Positions 11,197-25,093 of a DNA stretch of 64,000 nt are shown one piece after another (position 1 is the stretch's first letter; the number at the start of each line of letters is the position of its first letter). The stretch is taken from positions 744,001-808,000 of the forward strand of contig JAHQRK010000015.1 in NCBI GenBank assembly GCA_019828595.1. Direction: 5' to 3'. This stretch comes from Aphanomyces cochlioides. Its lineage: Eukaryota; Oomycota; Saprolegniomycetes; Saprolegniales; Verrucalvaceae. A model generated the notes under the pieces. That model was not told the DNA's origin. It saw only the letters and a program-made list of their open reading frames with translations, and did no database searches. Position numbers and translations under genes: made by a program.

Positions 11197-12166
11197 TGTC
11201 AGCAAGATTTAATTGTCCCTTGTGATAGGTAAAAAAATATTGTGCATCACATCATTGTAGTCGTCGTCGCCTAGTGAGCTTTGTCGTCAGTCATCCGTGT
11301 TTCCGAACTCCTCGGCATTTCCTTTTGGAACACAATGCAGTCAAGCATGACACAACATGGCTGATCCATGCAGAGTAACGAGCTATCGAAGATGATAACT
11401 GTTGTGGTGGAGCTTGGCCCAAAGGAGGTGTTCCGACGGAAGGATGGTTGACAAAATGTGTATTTGAGGTTTGCGATTTGGGATTTGTCGTCGGTATTCC
11501 ACTGACGACAAATTTTGTATTATTTTAGAATAAAAGTTCAGAAATTTGTGTCTTTTTTGCACAAAATGTGTTTTCAGGAACCACCCACTTTTCGACTTGA
11601 AAACTTCCAGTCGATATCAACGTGGGTGCATAGCCGTTTGTTGAATTCAGCTTGATGAGCATGGTAAATATCAAGACTCCATGGCTGCTGATAGTAACCA
11701 GAACCAGCCTGCCATGAAGATCCACCAGGAGTGATCGTGTAGAGAATGTGATTCAATGACCCCTCAGCGTGGAGCCCTCGTTGGATGTTGTTGGAAGCTT
11801 CACGTGGCGATTTGTGATAAACAATTGACAATCGGCTGCGTCACAGTGTACAATTTGGCCAACATCAGTCGTTCTCTGAACCACAGGCTCGGCGTGATTC
11901 AATTGTCACCGCGACAAGCCATGGACTTTGTCGGCAGCCATGCTCGTTTTGTGAAAGCATTGCGCTGCTACCATGGTTTATGGTCTTGCAGAGACCATTC
12001 CGGCGAAATATGCGAGTCTGGTACTGTAGTCAAGCTCATGTGTAAGAGGCAGTCGATCTTTCACGCCAACGAAGAGGTGTGGCGTCATCCGAGTCGACTG
12101 GTTAGTTTATGTGACACTTGCTAGCTTTGTCTACGAATATCAACGCGCTCGAGTCGGCGGACATCC
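11197..12166. other. Intergenic; contains a 10-bp-stem hairpin
   Basis: No convincing gene. ATTTGTCGTC at about 11489 pairs with GACGACAAAT about 20 nt later, and TTTGTCGTCAG also occurs near 11280. These may be ends of a small decayed repeat. A minus-strand frame of 85 codons at 11574-11831 has a plausible amino-acid composition but no recognisable domain. Confidence 0.3.
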
Positions 12167-12493
12167 ATGAAGATGAACGCGACCACGCTCAACGCAATGC
12201 CGCACGTGTCCTCGACTCAGCTTTGCGCTGTGTTCTTAGTCCTCCTTGGGTCATTGACGATTGCGTACGTTGCCGCAAGGTGGCTGTGGCCATCGTTGTC
12301 ACGATCTAGCTCTGCGCAGGAATTGCTTCCTCTACGACACGCATCGCGCCTTGAACGCACGGGCTTCGGAGAATCGAAGACAGCCATCGTAGTCGAGACC
12401 ACAAGCGCCAGAAATTCACCAGTTAAGTGGATACAGGCTATTGGAACCACGTTTCTAGTTGGTGTGTCCTTGATATTCCTCTGGTTATGGTGA
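12167..12493 (+). CDS. Small hypothetical membrane protein
   Basis: A 108-codon single-exon frame with two hydrophobic segments: LCAVFLVLLGSLTIAYVAA near the N-terminus and IGTTFLVGVSLIFLWLW at the very C-terminus. A Ser/Arg-rich hydrophilic stretch joins them. Two internal ATGs (residues 3 and 11) are possible starts. It matches no family I recognise. The symmetrical two-helix arrangement is the main reason to list it; it could be a chance frame. Confidence 0.35.
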   Translation: MKMNATTLNAMPHVSSTQLCAVFLVLLGSLTIAYVAARWLWPSLSRSSSAQELLPLRHASRLERTGFGESKTAIVVETTSARNSPVKWIQAIGTTFLVGVSLIFLWLW

Positions 12494-12938
12494 CAAGCTA
12501 CAGCCAAACAGTTGTAAGCTGGATTAGCGACGACAACGCGTGCAACCATGAGAAGAATTCCGCGCGACATCGATGAAAGTCGTCCTCATCACCTTCCTCT
12601 GAGTTGGATTTCTTTGTGCCAAATTTATTGTCAATAATAAAACTAATTCAATACTTCCGATTGGTAATTTAATTGATATAAGCAGTTTGATTGGCTGATC
12701 ATATTTTAATCCTTACGCATGATTTAACGAGATAACTTTGATTGGTTCTATGTCTTTTAATCTAGATTTCACAGTGCAACAACTCGATGGAATATGAATG
12801 CAGAGGTTCAGATTATGGAACAAGCTCTAGGGGGACATCAGTCGGAGCTGTGGCTTCGATCGCCATCAGTCGATGAGATGCGGTAATACGAGGGGCGCTA
12901 AATAGGTCGGGTGATAGGATAGATCGTCTGCGGAGGTC

Positions 12939-13282
12939 TTAAGCAGAAACAGCGTTAGTCGGCCACGGTCGCGAGATTTCTACAGTAGATTCTGGCGCTA
13001 GCTGGTTCGCTTGCTCGGGTGACGCATCGCAAACTTCGATCTGTTCAAGGGATCCGATGGAGCTGCATCGTTGGCGATACGGCGTCACGGCGCGTTTGAT
13101 CCAGAGCTGTGGGAAGTTGCGCGGCGAGTTGTTTTCCTGCATGCTGGACTTGAAGGGCTGGTAGGACAAGAGGGACGCAGTTGACGCCATGGCTTGACTA
13201 GGTGGTGGCAAATCGTTCAATGTGATCACCTATCAAGCTTGCCAGGACAAACCTTCTGAAGTGCGACACCATTTCACCACGC
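12939..13282 (-). CDS. Hypothetical small protein
   Basis: A minus-strand frame of up to 96 codons, rich in Ser/Gln/Pro. Starting at the ATG in MASTASLLSYQPF it gives 83 aa. An upstream mini-exon (MVSHFRR) could join it in phase through a 55-nt GT...AG intron. The sequence upstream to about 13870 contains exon-like pieces on the same strand that I could not assemble. No domain recognised. Confidence 0.25.
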
Positions 13283-14057
13283 GACACACGATTGGTAGGT
13301 GAGGATGAAATATGACAGAATTCGATCCGGCCATGGCACGTCTCGTGTTGGGCTGGTCATAAACTATCTCCAAAACCTCCTGATGGATCGCAGACTCATG
13401 CTAGAAGTTTTGTCGAGGTTGCCCATCAAGAAGCCACCAAATGAGGCAGAGCTGTTGGCAAAGTTACCGTTAGTCTTGTGTACTTAAGGCAATTGTTATC
13501 CTTATCAGTTCAGCATGATAGGCACCACCAGGAAGAGCCATGGCCAGGAAAGTCAAACTTCTTTTCCTCACGAGGGGCTGCTGCCATGACGCAGTTCAGG
13601 GCGATGATGAACATCACCTCAGGTGGAACCGTTGGGTGTCAGTGAATACAATAGTTTGCGGTGAAATTTTTCTCAACAATTCAGCATTGGTTCCAATGCC
13701 ACCGCTTGGAATTACTGAGTGTAAGACACGTACAACAGCGCAATCACATAAACTTGGTAGCGCGCTGATATATTCAGCTGCTTTGGCTTGGTCACGGCAA
13801 TCTCGTCGGTCCGTTTCAGCCGTGGCTATCTCCGACACGGTCTAATGCGTATGCTTGGAGTCCAAAGGCTGGACTGAAGAGAATGACTGAATTAGATACG
13901 TTACTCTGGATACAACATCGACAACTGATGAAAATGCAATGGCCTCGTTGCCTCCACACTTTAGCTCTGTTTGGTTGTTCGATCAATGCGAGAGATTATC
14001 TCGGGCGGCACTGAAATATCCAGCGACTTGGACCTAATCAACTTGAGCGATTTGATA

Positions 14058-15098
14058 TCACTCAGTATTGTTAGAGTACTGCGCATCCCATTCGATGGGC
14101 TTTCGGTCCCAAGAATACGCCCAGTAATGAATTGCGAAAGCGCCAGGCTGAGTACGAGCGCGCTGAATCGCCTCCTGGTCTTCACGATCGTCGTTGCACA
14201 GGGGATACAAGGCCTTGTACGGCAAAATCACAACGGTCGCTGCATTTTGAATCAAAGGACGGTGGCCAACCCAACCGATCGAATGCATTATTTGAACAGT
14301 GAAAACACCAGGACCTGCGTGTGACATAGTAGATCAATTCAATGCCATGGAGCGATTTCTCCTACCTGTTCGAGCAATCGTGCCCAATTTGGGCATATCA
14401 TTTACTGGAACACCAGCATAGTCTGCAATCAGTTGTCGTCGCTTAGTCTCCCGTTGAATAGCGGAAATGACAGCTTTGAGGATCGGATGATTGGGAACAC
14501 AGCCGATAAGAGCATTATTGATTTCAACAGACCGGGTGTTAGATAGGCCAGCGTAGAATTCACAAGTCGGATTCTAGTTGATCAAAAGCGACTTGGTCAC
14601 CATCGGGGCATACCTCGTGGAGTTGGTCGAATGGTTTCAAGCATTCAAAATCCACGTCAACATAGAGACCGCCAAATGTTTCGAGGATTTCATAGCGAAG
14701 GATATCGCTCTTTTCGCCAAAATTTGTCGCCATGTCGTAAGCCGTCTTGGATCTCAAATCAGCAATGTACCCCTATCAATTCCATACCTGGTTTTGAAGC
14801 GTCCAGTTTTCAATCTCACGCTCAGCCCAGAGAGTCTACACACACGAAATGAGGGGCTTCCATGTATTTGTGCGCGCTGTACGTATTCCCAATCAGGGTG
14901 ATGATTCTTCCACGATTGAATGTAGCTGTGGAAATCATCCATTGGGGCTGGACCGAGCCAAATTTGATGGATTCGCTTCGGAATCACTGTTGGACCAGGA
15001 GTAGGCGGTGCTTCCCATAGATCTCTCTGTTCGTCAAAGCGCTTGTTTAAATGGTAATGCCATGCCATGTCGTCGGCGCCCCATAGCTTGTACCGCAT
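14058..15098 (-). CDS. GT32-type glycosyltransferase with DXD motif
   Basis: Five exons: 15098-14883, 14835-14788, 14745-14614, 14573-14366, 14314-14058, giving 286 aa. The N-terminal PKRIHQIWLGP is the classic start of the DXD-containing glycosyltransferase family (OCH1 and inositolphosphoceramide mannosyltransferase type). It is followed by AYDMATNFGEKSDILRYEIL and the metal/nucleotide-sugar site GGLYVDVDFECLKP. The C-terminal half holds NNALIGCVPNHP and AFAIHYWAYSW, the conserved late His-Tyr-W region. The enzyme is expected to transfer a hexose from a nucleotide sugar in the Golgi. No signal anchor is seen at this start, so an upstream exon could be missing. Divergent from the MYST gene with only 56 bp between start codons. 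Confidence 0.85.
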
Positions 15099-15154
15099 GC
15101 CGATCGGATTTCAACTATCCGGCATGAAAACTCAATTATCCGGATAATTGAAAT
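15099..15154. promoter_or_regulatory. Divergent promoter with 20-bp TTATCCGGATAA palindrome
   Basis: The 56 bp separating the GT32 start codon (15098, minus) from the MYST start codon (15155, plus) contains TCAATTATCCGGATAATTGA, a perfect 20-bp palindrome at 15132-15151, plus a half copy (CTATCCGGC) at about 15116. The palindrome ends 3 nt before the MYST ATG, so it lies in a 5' leader or start region rather than far upstream. The same core recurs before other genes in this window. Confidence 0.55.
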
Positions 15155-17101
<1,947 letters not shown>

Positions 17102-17127
17102 TCCGTCTTATATATATTGTACACGCT

Positions 17128-17487
17128 TTAATTAGATTCTATCGGTGCGGCGCTCATGGCCTCAAGCTCGAGGATGTCTTTGGTCGAGCTGACGTCTAAC
17201 ATTGTCTGCGCTTTCGCGAGCCACCGTTGGATTCGATGGACTTGGTCCCGATTCCAGCAGCCTCGCTCGACAAAGCTGATCGCTTCAAACGTTGTGACGC
17301 GCCACGGCTGGCAGGCCAAGTGTATCCATTCGACGAGCATGAAGCCATCCGCGTGCAAGTACATGACGCCTAGTCGAAGCTGTCCACTCGCGATCTTTGT
17401 TTCACAGGCTTGACAAGTCGTCGTCGACGTGTGTGCTACCTGCATGATGGCTTCTTTGCATTGGGACCACGCTGTTGGGACAGTCAT
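17128..17487 (-). CDS. Small protein with PARP-type zinc-finger-like motif
   Basis: A 119-aa frame from ATG 17487. Its centre reads CQACETKIASGQLRLGVMYL...EWIHLACQPW, which resembles the PARP-type zinc finger (C-x2-C ... GxLRLG ... WxHxxC) used by nick sensors and related DNA-repair proteins. The rest is helical (RIQRWLAKAQTMLDV). The frame is open further upstream on the minus strand to 17733, but that part is antisense to acidic coding-like sequence. The ATG abuts the plus-strand ATG at 17488, so at most one of the two start assignments is likely to be exact. Confidence 0.5.
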   Translation of the reverse strand: MTVPTAWSQCKEAIMQVAHTSTTTCQACETKIASGQLRLGVMYLHADGFMLVEWIHLACQPWRVTTFEAISFVERGCWNRDQVHRIQRWLAKAQTMLDVSSTKDILELEAMSAAPIESN

Positions 17488-18229
17488 ATGAGCAGAGTGC
17501 GGCGTCGTGCGTGCGACAGAGTAAGTCGTGAACTGAGCCCAAAGCCAACAGAAGCAGACAGCAGCTGGCCGACGTGGTATACAACCAGGAGCGACGACGA
17601 CGACGACTTTGTTGAGCCTCTTGGGTGGCAATGTTCCACTTTGGGCGACATTTTTATCAGCCAATCCGCCTCGGCTCCTCTCGTGGCCACAAGTCCAATC
17701 GAGCGACCTTTCAACCTCCACGAAGCGTTTCAAAGCGACGTGAGAGCGAGTATGGATTGCACCATCGAATCTCTTGCTCCGTCGGTCGGCAGACTCAATT
17801 TACAACCACCACATGGTCCAAACCCCGTGCGTGCACGGCAGATCCACCTTTCTGTCATCGTACAGTGTATGGAGGCAGGTAGAAAAACTGCACGGCTCCT
17901 TGGACTCGGAGGCTGATTCGACTGACGCCAGAGGTGGTCCACTCCAATTGAGCGCGGCAGTGCATCCCACGCTCCCGAAATGTTCAGCCATCTCTCTCTC
18001 CTTCATCTTTTTCACGACAGCGTGAAATCGTTCACGGAGAAAGTTTCCACGACGCACTCGTAAGCGAAAGAAGCTACACTTTCGAGAGGTTTATGTATCC
18101 ATGGAGCACCACGATGCATGCTCCAGCGATTGGAAGGAAGGACTGATCTCCACCCGCTATGCAACCATTCCATCCAAGCTTCCCTACATGGTATCAAGTA
18201 CAGTAGTGGAGGAAGAAATCATCGTGTGA
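17488..18229 (+). CDS. Hypothetical protein with basic KRKK patch, exons unresolved
   Basis: The plus strand here has coding character: an acidic run (SDDDDDFVEPLGW), IFISQSASAPLVATSPIERPFNLHEAF and GRLNLQPPHGPN in one frame to about 17870. Then RTRKRKKLHFREVYVSMEHHDACSSDW...TVVEEEIIV ends at TGA 18227-18229 in another. At least one intron must join them (donor near 17867 or 17880, acceptor uncertain). The basic patch plus KLHF could be a nuclear signal or a phosphatase-docking-like motif; this is a guess. Product unknown; the start is uncertain because it abuts the minus-strand gene. Confidence 0.4.
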
Positions 18230-19205
18230 CTTCATTATGAAGGACTGAAGAACGCCGAAAAGTTTGTTGACGGGTGTGGCGGTGGCTGCGACGGCATTCC
18301 TCTTGCGTTCTTTCTAGCGAGAGCATGAGGAACACCAGCGGTTGAGAGGACAGGGATGCAATAAATTCGTAGACTTGGCGACATCTTAAACATTCGATCT
18401 TGTACAGAAACATGACCGAAGACGAGATTGATCCATGCAGGTTGATTGCATCACCCGCTTTTCTTTCTCTTGCATGGTGGCACTGGCGGCAAATGGTTGA
18501 ACAAGTCAGCGTCGTGGCTGCAGATGCAAGGCAATAGGTAAAATTTTTCAAAGCGCATCGGGCTTGCTGACGGCGCCAGGAGAAGAGCGCCAGACGCTGC
18601 AAGCTGCTTGCTAGACCACGTCGAGCCTTGCCATTGTTGACAGGACAATCGAATCTCCCATAGACTTGTACCGGTACTACGGTAGGATGCCTGTGCCCAT
18701 CGAGCTCTCTCGAGCTTCAAAGGTTGCAAAGACAGGATTTCAACGCATGAATGAGTGGACTGACCTTTGAACGACTCGAGTCTGGAAAATATGTGAGAGA
18801 GAGACGTCGTCGAAGCGATCGATTTGTGGATCGATGGTCGCCACGTTGTCACTTCCTAGACAGATGTGTTAAGTCACAGTAACTCTACGGCGAGAGAGAT
18901 TCCTGATTCCAGCGGCATCTTTGGCTTCCTCTGTGATTGCGTCGGGACTAACCACCCAGTTGCCTTGGATCGTCCTGGAAGTAAATTCGTGTCGAGAGAA
19001 GCTAGATGATGTGGAAGATCGGACGAATTAGTCTTTCCCTCAGCTGCAATCGCATGCAACGCTCTGGATGAGATCCAGGACGGCAGGAGCAGAGCTGAGG
19101 AGAGTCCTGGTTTGGGCTTTCGCGAGTCAGCTTTCCGAGTTTGTTGACTTTAATCCCCTCGATCGTTCCTTCATGACTGGGATAGCATTGGGAGAGCTGG
19201 CGCAA
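18219..19205 (-). CDS. Putative multi-exon gene with CxxC pairs
   Basis: Several minus-strand exon-like blocks were seen but not fully joined. They include MRQLSQCYPSHEGTIEG..., then EFTSRTIQGNWVVSPDAITEE, VATIDPQIDRFDDVSLSHIF, a stretch containing YGRFDCPVNNG, and TICRQCHHARERKA joined through a 53-nt GT...AG intron to IECLRCRQVYEF. The two CxxC pairs suggest a zinc-binding protein, but no family could be named. Exon limits and even the strand are uncertain, because plus-strand frames at 19068-19358 also look protein-like. Confidence 0.28.
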
Positions 19206-19340
19206 AGGAATCTTGACGCGGTCGACAGCCGAGACATCGTGTTATATCGCACCGACGCATTTGTGTCCGCTCGTTCAGAGAATTGCACAATTGTCAAATG
19301 TCCTCCATGGAAATATCAATTTCTTAAAAAAATCAAAATT

Positions 19341-19870
19341 ATTGTGCCTTTGCTGTAAATTTCTATTTTTTGCGTGATTTCTCAATTTCAGCACAATGAA
19401 GCCTTCAACCGCGCCAGAGGGAAAATATGGCGATAAGCTTCTTTAAAGCGGGTCCGTCCAAGCTCTACTATTACTTATCATCAATTTTAAGCATTATTCA
19501 TCGTTGTGACGAGCAAAATCGAATGCGTTGTCTCTTTTAACCCATTATTTCATCCAGGATTTGTGAAATCGTACATGTTGAGAAGTTAGTGAGCATTTTG
19601 CTCAGTCAAAACAGCCGTATCTTGCGTCACATGCTCCTCGCGGCTTCCTTAAGAGTAATTTGCATCATCTCGTCTGTCTGCATGAACGGACGAGCGTGGA
19701 CAAAGGAGCATGATCGATGATGGGTTGTTTATAATTGACCAATCAAATCAATTTATATTATATTTTATCCAATCAGATGCGTGATTGATTGACGGCGCGA
19801 TTCAACTGGCGTGATTCGATGGCGCAGGAAGTGGAAATTTGTACCAAATCGACAATAATTGATATTTTCT
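19341..19870 (+). repeat. Inverted duplication, copy 1
   Basis: About 530 bp that recurs in inverted orientation at about 32270-32805. By eye the two copies share almost the entire length with scattered substitutions and small indels. Landmarks include TTTCTATTTTTTGCGTGATT, GAGCATTTTGCTCAGTCAAA and GGAAATTTGTACCAAATCGAC. This copy ends about 40 nt before the start codon of the 746-aa protein gene, so it contains that gene's promoter. Confidence 0.85.
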
Positions 19871-19907
19871 TTTTTGACAATTTTGACAGAAAGGACAAGC
19901 ATCCACC

Positions 19908-22357
19908 ATGAACAAGTTGCTCACCTCCTTCGCAGCCAAAGGTGCTGTCCATGCTCATATCAACGTCGAAGAGAGCTATGACGCCAAGTGCAAACAGTGC
20001 ATGGATCTTCTACGTGCGTATCTCCCAGGCGATACCGAGTCGACGAGATCTCTCGAGCTCAGCGACTTGATACTCTCGATTGAAGCTGCACAGCTTTTCG
20101 ATCCTTTGGTTGAAATCCTCAGCATGCTGCACCCTACCGATATGACAACACTTGCTGAAAGTATATGCAAATTTCATTTGAGCGATTGGCCGCCACAAGC
20201 AAGTGTTCACACACTCGAGGTAACTGCGCTGACACAAGTAGAGTCTGAAATGCACATAGGCGCTGCTATACGTTTTGGCGCTCTTTATCTGTGGATATGA
20301 TCCCAAGTCCAAGTCAGTGCATGTTGCGGGGCTCAAAGCTATATCTCCGACTTGTCATGTACTCCGAAGAACGCTCTCCGTCCTTCAAAGTGACGACGGA
20401 AGTGAAGTTCCCTCTTTATTGCCAGATGACAACCGTGCACTCCAGGCGTTAGAGTTCTCTGCTCATATACCCATGTAGGATCTCACAGTCTAAGCCGATT
20501 GTTGAGGACAATATCAATGGGTGGTGCAGTTTCCGTCGGCAATTTGATTCGCGAAGTGGCTGAATCCGCAGAGGCTTTGTGTGATCATTCTGCCTGTATC
20601 CAACCTTCTTATCGTCATTTCGCCTCGGAGAAGGAGCTCAAGCCAAAGCTTTCACCTCTTTCAGGTTAGCTATCTCTAATATCTCTTCTTAATTTCCACT
20701 CAAGAAGGAAACTGCTCTACCTCGTCCAGCACGGAGGATGACTTTGATGATTGGTACGACGAGCCTGAAAGCTCCCGAGAGCAATCTCACCAAACATTTG
20801 CTCGATTGCTTTCCACAACCTCTTGGTCTCCATCCGATATATCATGGATGCAAACGTATCTAGAAAGCATTGAAGACCTACATGTATTAAGTCTGCACGT
20901 GGGCTGTATTATCAACGCCAAACCCGCACATGTTTCAGTCAATACAAAGAAAGAAATGCAAAAGCTTTTCAATTTTGTCACGCCTATGACGCCACCGCAT
21001 GCATTTCTTCGCTTGGCGGCGTGGGCTGTCGACTCAGTGTGCCGTCTGGTCATCCATCATGGCTTTTCAACGCAAGAGACGCGACCACTGTACGTCGAAG
21101 TGCTCGTTTTATTGCAGCCATCCATCCCCAAGCCGAAGATTGCCATCGATTTCCTCGGTAAATTACAATCTATGAATGGTTCTTTGCATGACGCCGTTGC
21201 ATGGGCAAAATTACTCGTGGAGCACAAGCTGGTCTCACTCTCCGAACTCTTTATTGATTGTGTTATACCCATCATTGAGAATGACTCTGAGCACGGATGG
21301 AAGTTTGCGCACGCGCTACTAACTGATTCAAATGTCTGGTTAACTTATTCAAGTGCCAGTCTCGTTGTCGAAAGCGCCGCCAATCAGCTCCGGCGGTATT
21401 GGAGCTTGATCAAACATGCAGGTACAAGATCCAGGCTTTCCAGTAGAAACTCAGTATTATGTTGTATAGATGGAGTCTACTCATGTCATGGTCAAATTCA
21501 TCAATTGATTGAAATTGTCCAGTCAATAGTGCCGCGGCTGATACCGAACGCGTCACATTTTGTGTGTGACGACGACGATATTCGCTTGATTGTCATGCTT
21601 GATCCAAGTTGCCCATTGTTTTCGTGGATGGAAGTATTATCATCATCCAGTCTTACTCAAAATGATGTTATTGATTTTATCTGGGGAGCAATCTATGGTA
21701 ACTCCGAATGTATCGCTGCTTTGCCACGACTTGAAGCTTCACTTCAATCAACCAGTGACAGCGAATGGCTTTTCGTAATACTCTATGCGGTCCACGAAAT
21801 CTCTCTTGAAACCAATGCGAGCCAATTTAATCGACTTTACTCTGTCTGCTTGCCAGCAGTTTTGCCGCCGCCAGAGTCCAAAGGCAAGCTCAGACTACCT
21901 GATCAAGAAACTTCAGAAGAATTCGAGTGGACTCCTGCACTTTGGACTGTGGAATGTGTCATACATGGCTTGCTATGTAGTCGACACGTGCCTACATTAC
22001 GACATTTTTTGTGGGCGATCGAAGTAGCTCTTGCTAAACCAAAGAAAAATGTAATGAGCTCGAAAATTATCAAAATGCAACCACTCATAATTTCTGTAGG
22101 AAATTTTGTACTGCTTTGGAAGGATCTGCGTCGTTTTGAATTTGGATTGGATCACACAATCAATGACTGAGCTGTTGACGGTACAACTCAGGCAGATCCT
22201 ATCGAATTTCCGTTTGCAGCGAGAGTTCGAGAAGGGATATTTAGAATTTTGTGTGCAAGAAATTTACAACGAAGTTCGCACGACAATCTTCCGATTGCTT
22301 CCCAGCTTGGAATCACCACAAGATTCTATGGTGAATGAGATTAAGGATGTGTATTGA
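19908..22357 (+). CDS. Large helical protein of unknown function
   Basis: Six exons: 19908-20219, 20260-20474, 20507-20664, 20705-21421, 21470-22050, 22100-22357, all joined in phase by 32-49 nt GT-AG introns, giving 746 aa. The protein is mostly predicted helix with no transmembrane segment. It has a Ser/Asp-rich linker (TSSSTEDDFDDWYDE) near residue 240. Repeated Leu-rich helices (LYVEVLVLLQPSIPKPKIAIDFL, LVEHKLVSLSELFIDCVIPII) suggest an ARM/HEAT-like solenoid. I do not recognise the family; helical DNA-repair or trafficking scaffolds are possibilities. The start codon follows directly after the inverted-duplication repeat. Confidence 0.75.
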
Positions 22358-22476
22358 TTGATGCCTACTGAGAAGCACCATTTCAAGCCAAAAAAAATTC
22401 GTTGATATCAACAAAGACTTCATGACACGACCCCACAGTTTACATCTTTATCAAACATACTTTTGCGTCACTCTGC

Positions 22477-24637
22477 CTACTTTTTGCCGTATTTAGCTTG
22501 CAATTCTCGACGGAGAATTTTGCCAGAGGCACTTTTTGGAATTGCATCCAAAAAGACGACCTGGCGAACTTTTTTGAAAGGCGACACATTTTCCTCCACG
22601 TATGCGATCAGTTCTACGAGCCAAGAGATATTAGCAAGGGTTTTCTCAGTTGGAGTACCGTCAACTGTGAGTTTTTCGCCTGGACGCACCACTACGCATG
22701 CTTTGGGAAGCTCTTCGCCCTGTTCGTCATATCTAAAAAAATCTGATGAGTCACCATTGATGCAGCTAATTGTACCCTCGAATGCAAGCGACATCGAAGA
22801 CTTTGGGGTGTTTGAGAATCAAATCTTCCAATTCAGCAGGAGCAACCTACGAAACTAGTTAATTGACGCTCAATTTGAGCTGTCAATTTACCTGGTGACC
22901 CTTGTACTTGATCAATTCCTTCAATCGATCTACCACAAAGACATGGCCATCGTCGTCAATGTAGCCCAAATCCCCAGTCTTCAAAAATCCACAAGACGTC
23001 ATTGTTGCCTGCAGAACAGTTAGTTTGTCGACAGTCCAAGTCATCGTACGTTGGTGGCGTCGGGATTATTCAAATAGCCGAGCATAACTTGAGGGCCTCG
23101 GTACCATAATTCACCGGTTTCATAAGGCGGCAAATCTTTTCCAGTCGATGGACAAACAATGCGCAATTCCGTGTTGGGAAACAATTGTCCGGTCGAAGAC
23201 TACGAAGCAAAGACATCAACATTCAGCAAGACATGCTAATGGCATTACCGATTTTGTACTCGACGAGTGCGAGTAGTTGGAAACTGGCGAGAGTTCCGTC
23301 ATGCCATAAGCTTGTTTGATTTTAATGCCCAGGCGATCATACACAGCTTGTTCAAGTGCTGGAAATTGTTTTAGTTTCACCATATCAGATGTCAAATGTA
23401 CCTTCACCCATGGGAGCAGCACCGGACACAAGAACTTTGGTGGCTGAGAGATCATACTCGTCGACCAGCGGATGTTTTGCCAAAAAGGCAGCTACTGGAG
23501 GGGCGATGTTAAATTTTTCAATCTGTTCCGATTGTGAGGCACAGGATTTTTCAAAGATCATAACCTTGTAAGTTTGAAGAGCATAAAGAAACGATTCAGG
23601 CTCAAATCGAGGTAAGATAACCTGGGGCTGGCCACAATACAACAAAACATTCATGAGCGTCGTGCCATAAATGTGATTGTAAGGGAGCAAAGCCAGCGCA
23701 GGGGCTGTAAATGGGTCAATGTTATGCCACTGGAGGACATTCACGGCCAAGTTGGAAAACGACAGCTTGACACCCTAGACGACGAAGATGGGAATCAATC
23801 TTCTATGATAGCTTCACCTTGGGGGGTCCCGTCGTGCCACTTGAAAAAGGAAGATAGTTCACATCTGCAGCGTGGTTGAGCTCAGTCTCTGGGACATTAA
23901 TGCTCGAAACTTGCTGGAGGACGCTACACAATATGCGGTAAATTTCAATGTCGCACGGAATGAATACCTGAAAGGGGCGAGCGATTTTGTGGATTTATCA
24001 ACGACAAATCGATGCTCTGCTGGGATGGAAACAGCGTCTGCAGCTTCAATCGCAGCATCTTCCGCCGTCGAATGGGTTACGATAAACGACGCCTAACAAA
24101 TCAAGTCCAGAATGTGCATAAAAGCGTTGAATGGTCGTACCTTGGAGGCGACAAGTTGTTGGATTAATTCCGTGCTTGAAAACGTTGGTGACGCTGGCGA
24201 CAAGATGGCCCCGAGCGACGTCAAAGCTACACGATAGGCCAATGTCAGTCGCTGGTGTCAGAAGAGTCCAGTCAAACCATGGTATAGGATCGGATATTCC
24301 ATGCAGTTGATCATGTTTGTCAGCACAACCTACAACGGCAAGCGTCAGAAGAAACTTCTCGCTGGTCCCGTCGTCGTACAGTGCCTTTGGTCACGCCACG
24401 CTCCGCAAATGCGGTCGCGGTCTTAAGCACAGCCTGGTCAAACTCGCCAAACGTCATGGTCGCATGAGTGACGCCACAGATGAGTGCCGTGCCGTTTGGC
24501 TTGGTTTGAGCAACCTGGTGCGCGAGATCCCATGTCGTTTGTGGTGGGATTTCAATCGGTGGAAATGGGGATTTGTAAATGCGTTGCGATGCGTTGGTCG
24601 ACACGTGTCGGCGGGCAAATCGTCGGAGGAGCATCAT
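22477..24637 (-). CDS. 4-coumarate-CoA-ligase-like acyl-CoA synthetase, copy 1
   Basis: ANL-superfamily enzyme that activates a carboxylic acid with ATP and CoA. Multi-exon, introns around 45 nt. The start at ATG 24637 gives [15 protein letters not shown], an Arg-rich N-terminus that looks like a mitochondrial presequence. An upstream in-frame ATG exists, but this one opens the presequence. Key motifs: [20 protein letters not shown] (AMP-binding P-loop), [28 protein letters not shown], and the C-terminal [13 protein letters not shown] with the catalytic lysine. Substrate cannot be told from motifs; the order resembles plant 4CL and luciferase-type fatty-acyl ligases. It is one of three paralogs and is divergent from copy 2. 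Confidence 0.9.
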
Positions 24638-25007
24638 TGTCGTTGCGGCCACAAAGCTCAGTCTGGTACGACGCTCGAATTCTTTTGAACGGCTACCGGC
24701 CTGCCCCACACTGTCCAACGTGGATATTCCCTAGAAGATGATCCAAAAAAATCTTCCATACGACTTTGAACTTCAATATGGGTGCACAATAGCATGGTCG
24801 TGACCAGCTATTTTTAGCATTTGGCTGGGACAAAGTCGACTAATTCGACATTTTCCATACAAATTCAAAGTTATTCCCAATTAGTCGACTCGAACCTGGT
24901 CAAGCTGAAGATTTCTCCATGTGGACCAACTGGCGACCAGGTTTGTGGAGCAGCATTGAAGACCGCTTACGCTTTGGCGCAGTCTCCTGAGGACTCACAA
25001 ATACAGA

Positions 25008-25054
25008 GCAATTTTATATGTACTATGATAATATCATAGTACATATAAAATTGC
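25008..25054. repeat. 47-bp perfect palindrome
   Basis: Arms of 23 nt beginning GCAATTTTATATGTACTATG flank a single central A at 25031. It would form a cruciform or long RNA hairpin. It immediately precedes the AT-rich tandem/inverted repeat cluster and may be a separate collapsed insertion. Confidence 0.85.
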
Positions 25055-25093
25055 GTCAACCAATGTCCTCTGTTTACAGGTTATATATTATAG

